Shown here piece after piece: positions 33,282-45,749 of a DNA stretch of 64,000 nucleotides. The position numbers and the translations under genes were made by a program. The notes below the pieces were generated by a model that ran no database searches, had not been told where the DNA came from, and worked only from the letters and a program-made list of their open reading frames with translations. The stretch covers positions 806,001 to 870,000 of the forward strand of contig JANBVO010000006.1 of the NCBI GenBank assembly GCA_030052745.1, given 5' to 3'. This stretch comes from Pleurostoma richardsiae. Lineage: Eukaryota > Ascomycota > Sordariomycetes > Calosphaeriales > Pleurostomataceae. Within the stretch, counting starts at the first letter, position 1. Every line of letters begins with the position of its first letter.

Positions 33282-36200
33282 CTAATACCTCAGCTGGATC
33301 CTCGACCCCCTCTTCTGCACGACCCCCTCGTCCAGCCAGTCCTTGTCCCCGCCGCTCCTCGCCGCCCGCTGCCTCCTCTGCCGCTCCTCGCCCTCCGCGC
33401 GCGTCCACATGGCCTGCTCGCCGACTGGCTCCAGGTCCGCGAGGCTCTCGGCGCGGCGCTGGTTCTTCCGCGACGGCGCCGGCGACGCGGCCACGGGGCT
33501 GCTTGGCGCCTTGGGTAATGTCTGCTGCTGCTGCTGCTGGGGGTCCCACATGGCGCCGGCGTCTGCGCCGGTTGGCTCGGCCGGCTTCGTCCATAGCCGG
33601 GTCGGCACCTCGGGCATCTGCTCGGCGGCGGGGGTTGGTGACGGCGACGCGTCGGCGCCGAGGGACCGCCGCGCAAAGCGCTCGGCGAAGAGGCGCTCCT
33701 GCTCGAGGGCCTCGATCTGCGCCATGATGGCCGCGGGGATCTCCGGCACGGCAGCCGTTATGTCCTCCGCGCGAGGGGGCCTGCTGCGGCTGCGGTCGCG
33801 CGTGCTGGTGGGGATGCGGCTCTCCCTGCCGACCGACGGCCGGCGGGCGGTCTGGCGCACGGCAGTGGCGGCGGGGGAGGACATGGCGGGGTGGACGTGC
33901 TCGGGCGGGCATGTCAGTGCCAGGGAACCGAAGAAGCAGGGGTGCACGGCGGCAACGCTGTGGGTGTACCCTGTCGCGGCGGGGTGGAAGCACTCGACGG
34001 TGGTGGCGAGGGACGACGCCGCGAAGACGGGGTGGCGCGTGGAGGCGTCAAAGGACGGCAGGTAGCTGCTGGAGATGGCCTCGCGCAGAGCGGCGTCCCA
34101 GTCGGCTGCCGACGCTGCTATCCTGCGGAGGACGGGTCGCGAGGGATAGCTGGCTGCGATGGCTTCTTGGAGAGCGGCGTCCCAGTCGGCGCGGACTGCC
34201 ACCGTAGGGCGGTGTTGCCGGCGCAGTGGTATCTCCTTCCGCTCGGACCCGGCCTTGGGCGCAGGAATCCGGGTGTGCTTGCTCCTGGGGCTCGCCTCCA
34301 GAGCTGCATGGATCCAACTGCGGTCAACACGAGTGGCGGGTTCTGCAACCCAGAGAGTCGTGGAGATTAGTCGATCAAGGGGCTTCTGGCCGGCGGAGCG
34401 AGGCTTGCGCGCCATCTCCAGGGCAGCAGGGGCCGCGGTGGTGGTGCGGAACTGAGAGCGCCCCGAGGCTGCATTGAACAGGCCGCGAGTCTGGTCTCGA
34501 GGTACAGCAGGGGCAAGCCATAGAGCGGGATTGTTTGATTTGACCGGGTTTCCATGCTCCTGGACGGGACGGGGGATACGAGATGGTGCAGGAGACGTGG
34601 GCTTCTCGGGCGACCACATGGGACTTGTCCTTGGTGAAGTCTCGGAAGGGCTCAGCCGCCAGAGCCTGTCGCTCGCAATGACAGCTGGGCCGGCTCTCCG
34701 AGGCTTCGCGCGGGCGGTCGACTTGACGTTGTCGTAGGCACCCCACGTCTGCTCGTCAGGGTGAGGCAAGCCCTTACCGTGGCTACCCTTCTTCTTCTCC
34801 ATGCTGGCAACCCAGAGGGCGGACTTGGGAGACCACACTCCGAACTCGGAGGAGCGCATCTCAACGGTTGTCTGCTTCCACAGGCCGGTGCTCTCGATCA
34901 CAGGTTGCTGTGCAGCGGGGCGTGGCTGAGCGCGGATAGTCTCCTTGGTGCTATCATACCTCTCCCACGTCGTCGGGTCGGGCTGCGGCAGACCCTTGCC
35001 ATGGTCGCCCTTCTGCTTCTGCTTCCGGAATACCCAGAGCGCGGACCTTGGCGACCACATCGCGGCCTCGGACGGCTCCATCTCTGCCGCCGCAGGTCTC
35101 CACAGAGTAGTACTCTCAATTGATCCCGCTTCAGACTTACGTGGCGTGGCGCGTGAGGTCTCCTTGGTGTTGTCGTATGACTTCCAAGTCTCGTCATCGG
35201 GATGAGGCAGGCCCTTCCCGTGCGAGCCGCGCTTCTTCTCACGCCTCGCCGTCCACAGGGGCTTCTGAGGCGCAAGCGGCTGGGGCCGGTCATCTTCCGC
35301 GACGCGGGAGACATCGCCCTCGTCCTCGAAGGGGATCTCCGTGATATAGTCGTCCACCACGGACTCTGGCAGTGCCGGAGGGAACATGCTGTTCTTGGAC
35401 GGCACGTTCTCGGTCTTGAGCAGGCTCGCGATCTCCCAGAGGGTCGTCTCATCGAAGTCGTCATCGCTCTCCTCGCCGACCGCGTCCGAGTCCACCTCCT
35501 CGTCGTAGTCGTCGAAGAAAGAGGACGAGTACTCGTCGGCCTCGAGCTGCTTAGCCCTGGCCTCCAGGGCTGCGTTGATCGCCGGCCCGCCGCTCGTCAT
35601 GGTGCCCGGCATGGCCATGAACATGGCAGGCTTCGGCTGGACGGAGGCGGTGTCGGACCTCTCGCCCCAGGGGAACTGGAAGATGCCGAGAGTCCCGCGC
35701 TTGTCGGGCAGCGGCTCGGGGCTCTCGAGAATGTCCGGGAGCATGGTGACTCTGCGGCTGCGCCGCGGAGGTCGCTGCGTCAGGGGGCGTGGGGGTGGCG
35801 CCCTCTGCCGCGAATGCTGTGGCTCCTTCTGCGACGATGCTCTGGCGAGGGCCTGAGCTCGCATGTACGGAGGTATCCAAAGCCCGGGAAGGGTATGGCT
35901 CAGGTCTGTCCTAGGCTTCTGCCACAGTCTATCGCTAGTGATCTCCAGCGGTGAAGACTCTTTTCTCGAGGCAGGCCGGACAGAGAGACCTGGGAGTTCC
36001 ACATTCCCGACGAGCACAATCGCAAGTTTAATTGGCGGTGTCCACATGAGCCCGGAGGTGTTGTTTCGGACAGGAGATGGGGCAGTCCACAGCGTCTTGG
36101 CGGCTGGCTTGAAGTGGCCTTGGGAAAGAACAGAATCAATGCTCTGCTTAACCTCATACTCTTGGTCGGACTCGTCTGTATCAGGCGGTGTCGGACTGCC

Positions 36201-39200
36201 CAGCTCAGCCTTGGAGACAGTGAGGAAGTTCATCTTGCGCTTTCCCACAATATCTACAACATTGTCCATGTACTCGGTTTGGGCTTCAGCCAGACGCTGT
36301 TTCCACAGGTTGGCTCTTGAAACCTCCGGGCCTTGCGAGCTGTTTTCCTTGGGTGCGGTGCTACTTCCGCTCAACAGGCGAGCCCGGCGAGAATGTCTCC
36401 GCTCATTAGCAATTGTCTTGACGGACACTTCTTTCGGGATAGTCGCTGTGTTGACGGATGTGCGACGAGACTCGACCGTAGGCGAAGTCTGGAGAGTCGA
36501 GATGGAATCTCGTGACATGTCATGCTGCAACTGGAGCCAGTGGCTTTCCTGCTGGCCCATCTCCATTTCCAGATTTTCGAGGAGAGCTATGCGCTGACCC
36601 TCGCTCCCAGCGGAGTCTCGGTTCGGCTGGTCAAGCTTTCTTAGTTGGGCCTGGATAACCTTGAGCGCGGCTTCTGGACTCTCTAGCGGCGAGGGCTCTG
36701 CCGCCTGGATAAGAACTGCTTGTTTGTTTGCTGAAGGTTTCCCATTCAGGAGCAGCGGAGTCGGCGGGATCCTCCTCGATTTTGTCTTGCTCTTTCGGTC
36801 AGAGAAGCTGGGACACTCATCGCCAACCCGTCGGTGCCACTGGATCTGTGAGGCTCTTTCTGCCCTTGCGATGGTCTCATCATCCAACAACCATGAACCC
36901 CTGGGCTCTCCCATGTCGTGAGGTACTGATGTGTCAAGCATGACAGTCAACTCTCCACCAAAGCTGCTGACCTCAGAAACAATTCTAGGGGCAGAATCCC
37001 CGCGCTCGCCTTTCTGAATGTAGGTTGTGCGCGCATTCTGGACAGCCATAGCGAGGTTTCGTGCGGCGATCGGAGAATGTACTGAACCCCAGTTCGTAGT
37101 GATCTCGTCGTCGTGAGATGCGGTTTCTGCGGTCACACTTGACTCTCGCACGGGAATGACGGGTGAAGAGGCCCTCTTATTTGCACTCCTGATAGGACCC
37201 TGCGATCCGTCCTCTCTGAAACTGGGAAGCCACGATCGCCCCATCTCATCTGCGATGTCCTTGTACGTGCTTGGGCTTAAGCGGTACTCTGAGTTCAGGT
37301 TCGAAACGTCTCTCTGTGGAAGCTCATCAACGTTGTCAACATCGAGAATGTTCTCCGTCCTTATTGAGGTCTTAGTTGTCCTGTTAGAATTCCTCGTCCT
37401 CTGGCTCCGGGATTCATTGTCTGACTCTGTCGGTGAACTGCCGAGGAAGGTGGCAGGCAATGCCGGCACCTCAGGAACAGACGATCTCCTAGTTCCCGCA
37501 CCAGCACCCCCTGGAGGAGCTGGGAAGAATAAGTTCATCTTTTCGTCAAACGTCATGCTCTTTGTATCGTTAGGTTGCGGGCGGGCGGGATTTCCTGCGC
37601 TCTTAGGGGGAGGGGGGAGGGGCGGCAGCTGGGTCGGGCTACCAGGCTGAGATTTGAGGATTGACTTCCGACTCGGTAGAGACCCAATGGACCTAGAGCG
37701 TCTATGGCCGGGAGAAGCCTCGGCCGCGTAGAACGTGGCCCGGTCTTTATCTGATTTCCTCGGTATGGGACGGGGACGGTTGACAACGGAATCCGCGGTA
37801 GCTGGGGTCGCAGGGATCGCCGCCTTGAGGGCCTTCTCAGACGCGTCGTTCATGACGCTCTCCACGAGGGTAGGGTCATTATAGACTATGTCGTTGACAA
37901 ACATAATTGTCTGCTGTCTCTGACGTCCCGTTTCATCCGATAACTTCCTGACTGTCTGTGCCCGAGGGTTGTTGGGTAAACCTGTTGTCGGCCGTCTTTG
38001 AAGAGGTGTCTTGGTCGGCTCAGGAGGCGGTGTCTTCGGCGAAGGAAGACGTTGGCGTGAGGGGCGGATTTGCGGTCGAACAGGGCCCGCGGGTTGCTGC
38101 GGGGGAGATGCAGCTCGCTGTGTAGGCTGTTGAGGAGGAGACGAAGGCCTGACGGCTGCCGGTGCCTTCTCGAGTGCTACTGGAGGCTGCCGAGGGGACC
38201 TCCGACGGATCTCTTCGACTCCGGGAGACAGCTGTGCTGAGGTTGTAGAAGCCGCGGCCATCAAGCCCGACCAATCCATGGATGCGGTAGCATTGGGCTG
38301 CGAAGCCGTAGACGCGACCACTTTCCGCTTAGTGCTGATTGACCTCTTCACTGCCTCCTCCAGTGGCATACTGGGCGGTTGCGGTGCCGGCCGTTGGGCA
38401 ATCAATGTGGTCGACTGTCGCTGCGCCGCTCGCCTTTCCCTGTCGGCCCGGGCGGCCTCTTCAAGATCTATCGTCTGTATCTTGTCCAGTGGGTTGCGCC
38501 CATTGCCTTCCTGGAGAACAGGGTTCGAGATGACAATTCTAGCCGATGCAGAGCCTCCCTTCATGTCAAGAAGGCCCTTCTTCTGCTTGTTCTGCGGCCG
38601 AACATCAACCCTCCTGGGCTCCACGTTCTCCCGCATCGGCGGAAACAACTCGCCTTTGACGGGTAGGCCCGAGATGCCACTGACAGGCCCTGAAATGGTG
38701 GTTACCAAACCATTTCGGTCACTCATAGGAGCCGGTGCCTCTCTCGGCTGAACGAAGGCCGTCACCGACATGACCTGTTCCCTCTTCAAATCCTCGTATC
38801 GGCTTGGAGGGTAGTCGACCGAGTCTGAAGTCGAGATGTCTCGGCTTATGTTAATACGTCTCGGCGAAGGAGCTTCGGGTAGTCTGGCCGGGCGACTATC
38901 CTTGTGTACTACGAGCACCCCGGAAGCGAACGTAACGACGACTATCCAATGTCAGCTCCCGCTAGTTGGGTCGTCTCATCAGAAGGAACATACGAATGAG
39001 GATAGAAAGACCTGCAGCGGGCACGGTCGTTCTGAAGACGAGTTCGATATCTCTGCTGCCCAGGAGCATGGCAACACTTGTCTGCCGATAAACTGTCAGC
39101 AGTGAGGGAGAATAGGGGCCGTGGATCGACGAACCCCCGTCCATACGGCAACGCCGACGATGACAAGCAGAATAGCCTTGCCCCGACCCGATTCAGGGCC

Positions 39201-39801
39201 GTTCTCCCGAACGCTCTTGACTATGCCCACCGAGAAAGCTCGTCCTGCCAAAGTTGCAATGATGACCGCGTCCAAAGCCACCACGACGATAGCTACTGGT
39301 AGGACAGACGAAGTCGGCACGCAGACGGGCTTGAACTGCGGCCTGGAGAGCCCGACAAAAACTCCACCAAGGATGAACCGCGCCGCCACAAGACCCTGTG
39401 CGATCATCTGCCCCGTCGACGCCCCCGCCCCTCCGTTGATTGCCCATAGCAGGCACTGCTCAATCGAGAATCGCGCGAGCTGGTCGAACAGCGTGGTGAA
39501 GACGATGGCTATCTGGCATGACGACGTCGCATCGGTGTTAATAAGTGTTGTAATGAAATCGACCTGAGCCCACAGGGCGGAGCTCAGAAAGAATGTGATG
39601 AGGACCAGCCTCAGGCCGTCCCGCAGAGCCGGCCCCTGGCCCTTGACGTTGAGAAAGAGAGCCGCCGACGCCGCATTAACGACGATACCACTGCGAGGGG
39701 AAGGACGTTAGTAAACCTCGCGATCCTCCACATCGAGCCTCGACGGCGACTGACAATGCAAAAGCCGCGATCAGGGCCTGAGTGGCGCCTTGGATCGCCA
39801 T
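33282..39801 (-). CDS. 2116-residue membrane protein with repeat-rich, mostly disordered tail
   Basis: Exons (5' to 3'): 39801-39755, 39690-39135, 39081-38994, 38941-33282. Residues 1 to about 240 carry about seven hydrophobic segments (for example RLVLITFFLSSALW, VLPVAIVVVALDAVIIATL, AILLVIVGVAVWTG, LVVTFASGVLVV), so the head is a multi-pass membrane domain. The remaining ~1880 residues are Pro/Ser/Arg/Lys-rich with few hydrophobic stretches, and presumably face the cytosol. This tail contains three repeats of ~73 residues (34598-35261), a short DWDAALxEAI duplication (about 34055-34200), a polyGln run, and about 20 scattered Trp motifs of the form LW or MW followed by small, polar or Pro residues. 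I recognise no family. The intron joins are supported by consensus sites and by restoring hydrophobic segments. A scaffold or signalling role at a membrane is a guess. Confidence 0.8.
34598..35261 (-). repeat. Three in-frame ~73-residue protein repeats
   Basis: Copies begin at 35261, 35042 and 34820 (minus strand), spaced 219 and 222 nt. Each opens with LW, then K-rich residues, the conserved HGKGLPHPD or HGKGLPQPD, TW, YDN or YDS, and ends with a second Trp cluster such as MWSPRSALW. DNA copies have diverged while the motif positions hold. Confidence 0.85.
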
Positions 39802-42057
39802 GGCGGGCGGCGCCGAATAAGGAGGGATACGGGAGGAATAGAAGAAAAATCCCACTCAGTGGGTATCAGTATTAAAGTAAAGAGAGGTATCAAAGAAGGG
39901 AAGGAGTCATCCTGGTTGACTCTGTAGGCATCACGATGGCATGTCTACGGCAACGACATGTTGGACCAAGCCGTTGTGCCCATCGCGAGTCGAGAGTATG
40001 AAAGAGAGAAGAATCCCAAGAAGTCCAGGACAAGGTAGAGTCGCAGCCAGGCACAGACAAGGACAGGAGGAGAGGGCCCAAGCAGGAGGAGGAGCAGAAG
40101 CTGCAGTCTGTAGCTGACCTGTGCTCACCCTGCCCACCCAGACGGCGTGACAAGGGGGAGGAGAGACGCCAAGTCACGACTGAGCGGAGCGCACACTTGG
40201 CTGGACATTCTCTACCCAGCGCCGCACCCCGTCTCAAACAGTAGCTGCAGCAGGGTGTTGTTCGAGATCTCTCGATTCGTGGCTCGTGCCGAGAGACAGC
40301 CACCGGCGGTGATTGGAGGAGAGGCAAGGCTGACATGGTTGGGAGAGGGGCCCAGATCTGGTGGCGTGCATCGCGACCCCAGTCAAAGTCTCTTGGGTGT
40401 GTTTCACTTGAAACCCGAGACGTTACAGCGGAGGACACCATCTTGGGTCGAGACGGGCCGCTAATGGCGCGCTGTCGCCTGTTCCCCCACGTGTCCCTAG
40501 TCAGAGGGTGATCGCCGTGGCCTAAAAGCAGCCAGTGCCTCATCGACGGTCCTCACAGAGGCAGCCGACACTGAGTACGGGGTACGGAGTAGCGAGGCGT
40601 GAGCTGAAGAGCAGCGGCCAAGAGAGGGAGTAGCACTCGGCTGGCCGAAGCCGAAGCCGACGGCATCTGTGGAAGGGTCGGATGCAGAGGGCGATCGAAA
40701 CTGAAGCATGCGATGATGTGCAGTCGGCACCAGAGAAGAACGCAGCATCAACGTGCGATTTCTCATACGCCCAGTCTTTGTGGTTGGCTGTTCGCTGTTT
40801 GCTGGTATTGAGGTTATCATTCCAGGACACGCGCGCTGCAAGGCGAAAGGACCGAGCAGGTGGGAGACAGCAGCAGGGAAACGTAACGAAGGTTGCACAG
40901 CAGAGAAACAACCGGGGGAGACTTCCCAGGCCTGACATACACAGGAGGAGCAGAATCCTGCTATTTTTGGCAGCTCGCCTTTTGCTTGAAGCAAAGGTGA
41001 AGAGGGTTGAAGTGGGTTGGGTATGGAGTTGGGGGGAGGGGGACAAGCTCAGACCCCTCTCCTCCAGGGGTTTCGGAACATGGATACTGACAGTTCAGTT
41101 CCACTGGCCTGTGCCCCTTCGGCAAAGCATCTAATTCCAGCTATCATCTCTCTTCTGATCCTTTTCACACGAGATAACAGTCACAGATAAGCGGCGAGAC
41201 CGCCAGGCTATTTCACCCTCTGCTTCAAGGTCTTTTAGCCATCCTGATCGGCGATGCCTTTCTTTCCCGTACGCGGCCCAAGGTGCTCACCATCAGCCTG
41301 ATGACGCATCCAAAACACCAACGTCACGGATCTAGGTACGTATGTAAGCCATGGGAATTGGTAGACTCAATCGCACCTCCGTGTACTTCGTGCCGCTTGA
41401 AGCGAGAACGCTGGGGCTTATGCTTAGGAGAGAGTGCGAGGGCAGAACTTGGCCCCGTCCACCTCGATCTTCATTTGCTCCTGCGAGTATTCTTTTCTTG
41501 ATATTGTCGCGGGCTGTTGATACGTAATACGTCTAATCCTACTGGCTTGGGCTTGCGACCCATCTGTATCTTGTAGCGGACGACGATCTTGGTAGCCTGT
41601 ACCCCAAACTCCAGTATCTCCCCTCATTGCCATTTGAGTCATGGATACCCTCCGCAAGGACTTACTATCTCCGGGTTAGCGTCTAGATCTTCTCGCTGTG
41701 GCTTCGCTAGAAATACCAGCGGACATGACCGCGAAACTCGCCGCCCAGCCAATGACCGCCGGACTGTGCAGGTAGGAGTTTGCGATCGACTGGCTCGGCC
41801 CGGCGCCGTATACGTCTATCGACTGTCGCGATATCAGTCCGCGGCGTCCGCGATGACAAGGAGCGTAACGTACCCCAGGTGAGAACCATGAGTCACTGGA
41901 CAGCGAGGGATGCTCTGGTCATATAAGCCGCTTTCATATTGTCTCTTCGCCGTGCATTGTCCACCTATCTGTACAATCTCAAGTCTCGTAGCGCTATCTG
42001 CCGCCCGTAGAAGAACAATAGCGGGCAAGATATCACCTCCACCAGCCTACATCCACG
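39802..42057. other. Divergent intergenic region
   Basis: This 2.26 kb lies between the membrane-protein gene and the FMN-barrel gene, transcribed away from each other. Several overlapping frames of 100-220 codons occur (40.0-41.1 kb) but none has coding bias, splice logic or recognisable motifs. I read it as promoter and 5' UTR sequence. Confidence 0.55.
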
Positions 42058-42927
42058 ATGCCTTCATACTCGCTTGAGTACCCCAAAGAGCCCTTCAGCA
42101 CCGTGAAGCGGCTGAGCAACCGAGGTACCATCACCCGAAGCTCCCCCATCACTCATCATGTCGCCCTGTTCTAACCCTCCGCACCAGCCGACTACGCCCT
42201 CGAGACCATCCACGGCATTATAAACTCCTGCCAGATCCTGCACGTCTCCTACAATGTGCCGGACTCGCCCTTCCCCGTCATCATCCCCATGCTAGGCCAG
42301 ATGGGCTCCTTCGCCCGCCCCAGCGCCGACCTGGGCGACGTGCTCGAGCTGTATCTGCACGGCTACGTCTCCACGCGCATGGCCAACGCCTCCCGGAAAG
42401 ACAGCCCCGAAGGCGGCTTGCCCGTCTGCGTGGCCGCCAGCCACCTCGACGGCCTGGTCCTGGCCCTCACCCCCTTCCACCACAGCTGCAACTACCGCTC
42501 CGCCGTGGTCTTCGGGCGCGCCACCGTGGTCGAGGACCCGGCGGAGAAGGTGTGGGCCACGCAGCTCATCACCGACGGCGTGCTGGCCGGCCGCTGGGAC
42601 AACTCGCGGGTGCCGCCGACGCGCGCCGAGATGGCCAGCACGGCGGTGCTGCGCGTGACCATCGCCAGCGGCAGCGCCAAGGTGCGGACGGGCGGGCCGG
42701 GGGACGACCGCGAGGACGAGGAGGACGCCGCGCTGGTGGGGCGGACCTGGACCGGGGTGGTGCCGGTGTACCAGACGCTCGGGGAGCCGGTGGCCAGCGG
42801 GTACAACAAGGTTGAGCGCGTGCCGAAGTACATGGCCGACTACATCCGGGACACGAACGAGGAGAGCAAGTCGTACGCCGTGGAGGCGGTGCACAAGGTG
42901 ATGGTGAAGAAGAAGACGGATGACTGA
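42058..42927 (+). CDS. FMN-binding split-barrel (pyridoxamine 5'-phosphate oxidase-like) protein
   Basis: Exons: 42058-42124 and 42188-42927 (268 aa). The core resembles flavin-nucleotide-binding split-barrel proteins related to PNPO: an N-terminal LETIHGIINSCQILHVSY, HLDGLVLALTPFHHSCNYRSAVVFGRATVV, and then a helix with WATQLITDGVLAGRW. Such proteins bind FMN or a related cofactor; the substrate is unknown. An acidic loop (GDDREDEEDAALVG) and a Lys-rich C-terminus look flexible. The short first exon supplies MPSYSLEYPKEP and is joined through an intron of 63 nt. No targeting signal is seen, so cytosolic location is inferred. Confidence 0.82.
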
Positions 42928-43283
42928 TTCGTTTTGCACAAGAGAATTCAGTCGATTCGAAAAGGAACAAGCAGCAGATGGAGACAAGGTGATGGGACAG
43001 GAAAGAGTAGCAGGGTGCCTTCGCATTCGGGGGCCGTCTGGTCATCGACTCACGAAGCTACTATATCGAGTCACTTGCGCCTCAGGCGCGGAAAGCGCGG
43101 AAGACATCCTGCTTGGTAAGTTTTTGCTTGTTGTGCTGTGTTTGCAGACCTTATATCTAGACGCATTGTTGGTCATCTGAGAAGGAACCAGCTTTTGATG
43201 ATACAGTCATGCGTCGCCTTCCGTGCCCACGAACTACATACCGGTAATGTACATACAAGGTGCCCGAACGAAGCACGAGCCTC
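42928..43283. other. Short intergenic stretch between converging genes
   Basis: Converging genes leave 356 nt that should hold both 3' UTRs. Nothing else recognised. Confidence 0.6.
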
Positions 43284-45151
43284 TCACCAATTCTCCCACA
43301 CCAATTTAGGCAGCACAACCCTCATGATCGCCCAGTGACCCAGCGCGCTCCTCTCGTGATACTTCGCCAGCTCCTCCGTCTGGTCCTTCTTCACTACGGC
43401 AGTCTCGTCCACCCCGGAGGCCGTGAAGTCCGAGTCGAACACCTCATACTCCGGCTTGAGGAACATCTTCCTCGTCCGGCTGCCTAGCATGTCCGCGTCC
43501 GTAGGCTCTCGGAACGTCAGCTCCCTGCTCGACTTGGTGCAGAATATTACCATGTTGGTGAAGTCCCGGCCGTCCCTCTCCACCTCCTCCTCGTTCCTCG
43601 GGTGCTCCCGGAAGATGCGGCACGAGGGGAATACCTGCCGGATCGTCTGTACGACGATCTTCGGTGGCGGCAGGGTGAAATCGCCCGCGTAGTTCTTGAA
43701 GGATCAGTCAGCTTCCGGGCTAAAAGCAAGGGTGATTAGGGAGAAACTCACGATGGCGATCACTCCATCTGGCTTCAGGAGCGCGCCGAGATTTTGTAGG
43801 AATTCCAATGTGAAGAGGGCGATGGGTTCTGCCCCGCCCGTGAAGACATCGTGAATGATGTAATCGTACTGCGGCGTTTCGCTGCTCGCTAGACGTTCCG
43901 CGTAGCTCACGGCGTCCTCGATGACAGCGGTGTGGTTAGATGGCAGGCGGAAGTACTTGGAGGCGAACTCGTGCACGACAGGATCGATCTCAACCACAGT
44001 GGTGTCCACGCCGTGCGCAATCAAGGCAGCCGGTGCGGTGCCTATCCCCATACCTCTGTCTGTATGTCAGTATAGGCAAGTAAGTATGAGAGAGGTCGTT
44101 CTCACATAACGAGCGCCCTCGCCTCGCTGTCGGGAAGCTGTTGCACTGTCTCGACCAGCCTGACCGCTTCCAGCTGGACGAAAACGCTGTATATAGGCTC
44201 GGCAACGATGCCACCCTTGATCTTGGTCCACTCACCCCCCAGCAGACTGTGGTCGCACCGCATGACGCGGAACCCCTGCTCCTTGCTGTCAACGACCGAG
44301 ATGTAGCCCGTCAGGGACTCCCGCCGGTCCAGCAGCACCCATCCCTGCGAATCCAGTGTGCTGTTCAGCAGCCTCACCCCGATAGGAGACATCACGTGCG
44401 TGTTAAGCAAAGCCGTGTGAAGCAAGGCGGGGATAGTCCACAACAGGAGCTTCGACGGTGCAAGGAGGGCGTACGAGGCGCCGAGCGTCACCTCCATGCC
44501 CATCCGGGTTTGGAAGAAAGATCTGCCCACGAACTGCTGGATCACACTGCCGGACACTGCCTCTGCGAGCTTGAAGAATCCGTACGAGCCCAGGCCGGGG
44601 AGCGAGTCGCCCAGCCAGCGCGGCAGGCGTGAGAAGTCCGCACCTTCCAGATACGTCGCCGTGCAGGCGATCGAGACGACCAGCAGCGGGAACAGGGTCA
44701 AAGCCTCGGTGACCAGAGGTCCCCACTCCGCGGTCAGGATGCCGCTCAGCCGGAAGAGGCAGTACTGTGCGGTGGGGACGTAGAGGGCGATGAGCGGCAG
44801 CAGGTGCTTCAGCTTGATAGGGAGCAGGCGGCCCAGGTGCAGGTTGGAGGACCAGCCGGCGAAGAGGCCCGCCATGACCAGCTTTGAGTGCCATCGCGCC
44901 GACGGGATTGAGCCGTAGACCGGCGAGAGGGACAGCTCGGAGACATTGGAGAAGGCGGCTGCGAGGCCGAGGAGGACTGCTGACCGCAGGTAGATCGAGA
45001 CCTGTTCGCTGAGGAACTTCCCCCACGTCTCATCTTTTGCCTTTGCGGCGAGAGCCTGGAGTTCCTTCTCAAAAGACTCGGGGGTGAATGATGAGTTCGG
45101 ATCAATCTTTGGTGCCTTGCTCTTTGAGGACGTCGTCTTCTTTGGAGGCAT
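43284..45151 (-). CDS. Membrane-anchored spermidine/spermine synthase-like protein
   Basis: Exons (5' to 3'): 45151-44106, 44055-43752, 43694-43284 (586 aa). The C-terminal half has the SAM-type nucleotide-binding fold of polyamine synthases: LVIGMGIGTAPAAL, VVEIDPVVHEFASKYF, AVIEDAVSYAERL, DYIIHDVFTGGAEP, KPDGVIAINYAGD. The N-terminal half (residues about 50-260) has four or more hydrophobic segments (LRSAVLLGLAAAF, HLLPLIALYVPTAQYCLF, LTLFPLLVVSIACTATYL, LLLWTIPALLHTAL), preceded by a Lys-rich tail. This is a fusion of a membrane domain and a PABS-type domain, distinct from the soluble spermidine synthase of polyamine synthesis. Methyl- or aminopropyl-transfer activity cannot be decided. 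The first intron restores the glycine-rich loop, which supports its position. Confidence 0.83.
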
Positions 45152-45749
45152 GTTGTGTGCGTCTCTTGTATCCCCCAACGAACGTGGCCGTCTGAAGTAA
45201 AAAAAAGGGGGCCGAGAGCGGCCGAAGGTTAACGTGAATATGCTCCCACAAGAGGGTAAACAGAAGATAAACAAATTATGCCTTCAAGTCATACAGGGAA
45301 AAACAATATCAGAGGCCGCTCTCACTGTCAACAGCCAGCTGCTGAAGCTTCACCATGAATGTTTCCCTCTTGAATCGAGGTGATGTGTTCTCATCCCGCC
45401 CCATTGGTCGGATATTCTGTTTCTCAAATGCGACACACAGGCCGTGCAATCAAGGGGTCGAGCTGTTTCCAGGGGTCTGCTGCTAACTAACCATGGGATG
45501 TTCCTGGCCGGAAGATGCCGGCGGTTCCCCCAATCCCAATCATCCGTGCTCCTCCTCCCCGCAAGCCATAGCGTCATTTCCCAACAGTTGCTGGAATTTT
45601 CATGTGCTTTTGACAGCTACATTTCCACTACGTAACTGCAACGATCACGACCCTTCTCGAGCACAGTGCTCTCCGCAAACACAGGCAGCTCGTGTTTTTC
45701 GGCGTCTTCTGCGTCGAGCCCCACGGAAAAGATCTCCCAAACTTCAGAG
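45152..45749. promoter_or_regulatory. Divergent promoter region between the synthase-like gene and opi3
   Basis: These 598 nt hold the 5' regions of two divergent genes. No strong motif was identified. Confidence 0.45.

Noticed and set aside
39890-40543. 217-codon minus-strand frame upstream of the large membrane protein
   Set aside because: Composition is Ser/Cys/Arg-rich and erratic, and no splice join to the downstream gene is needed.
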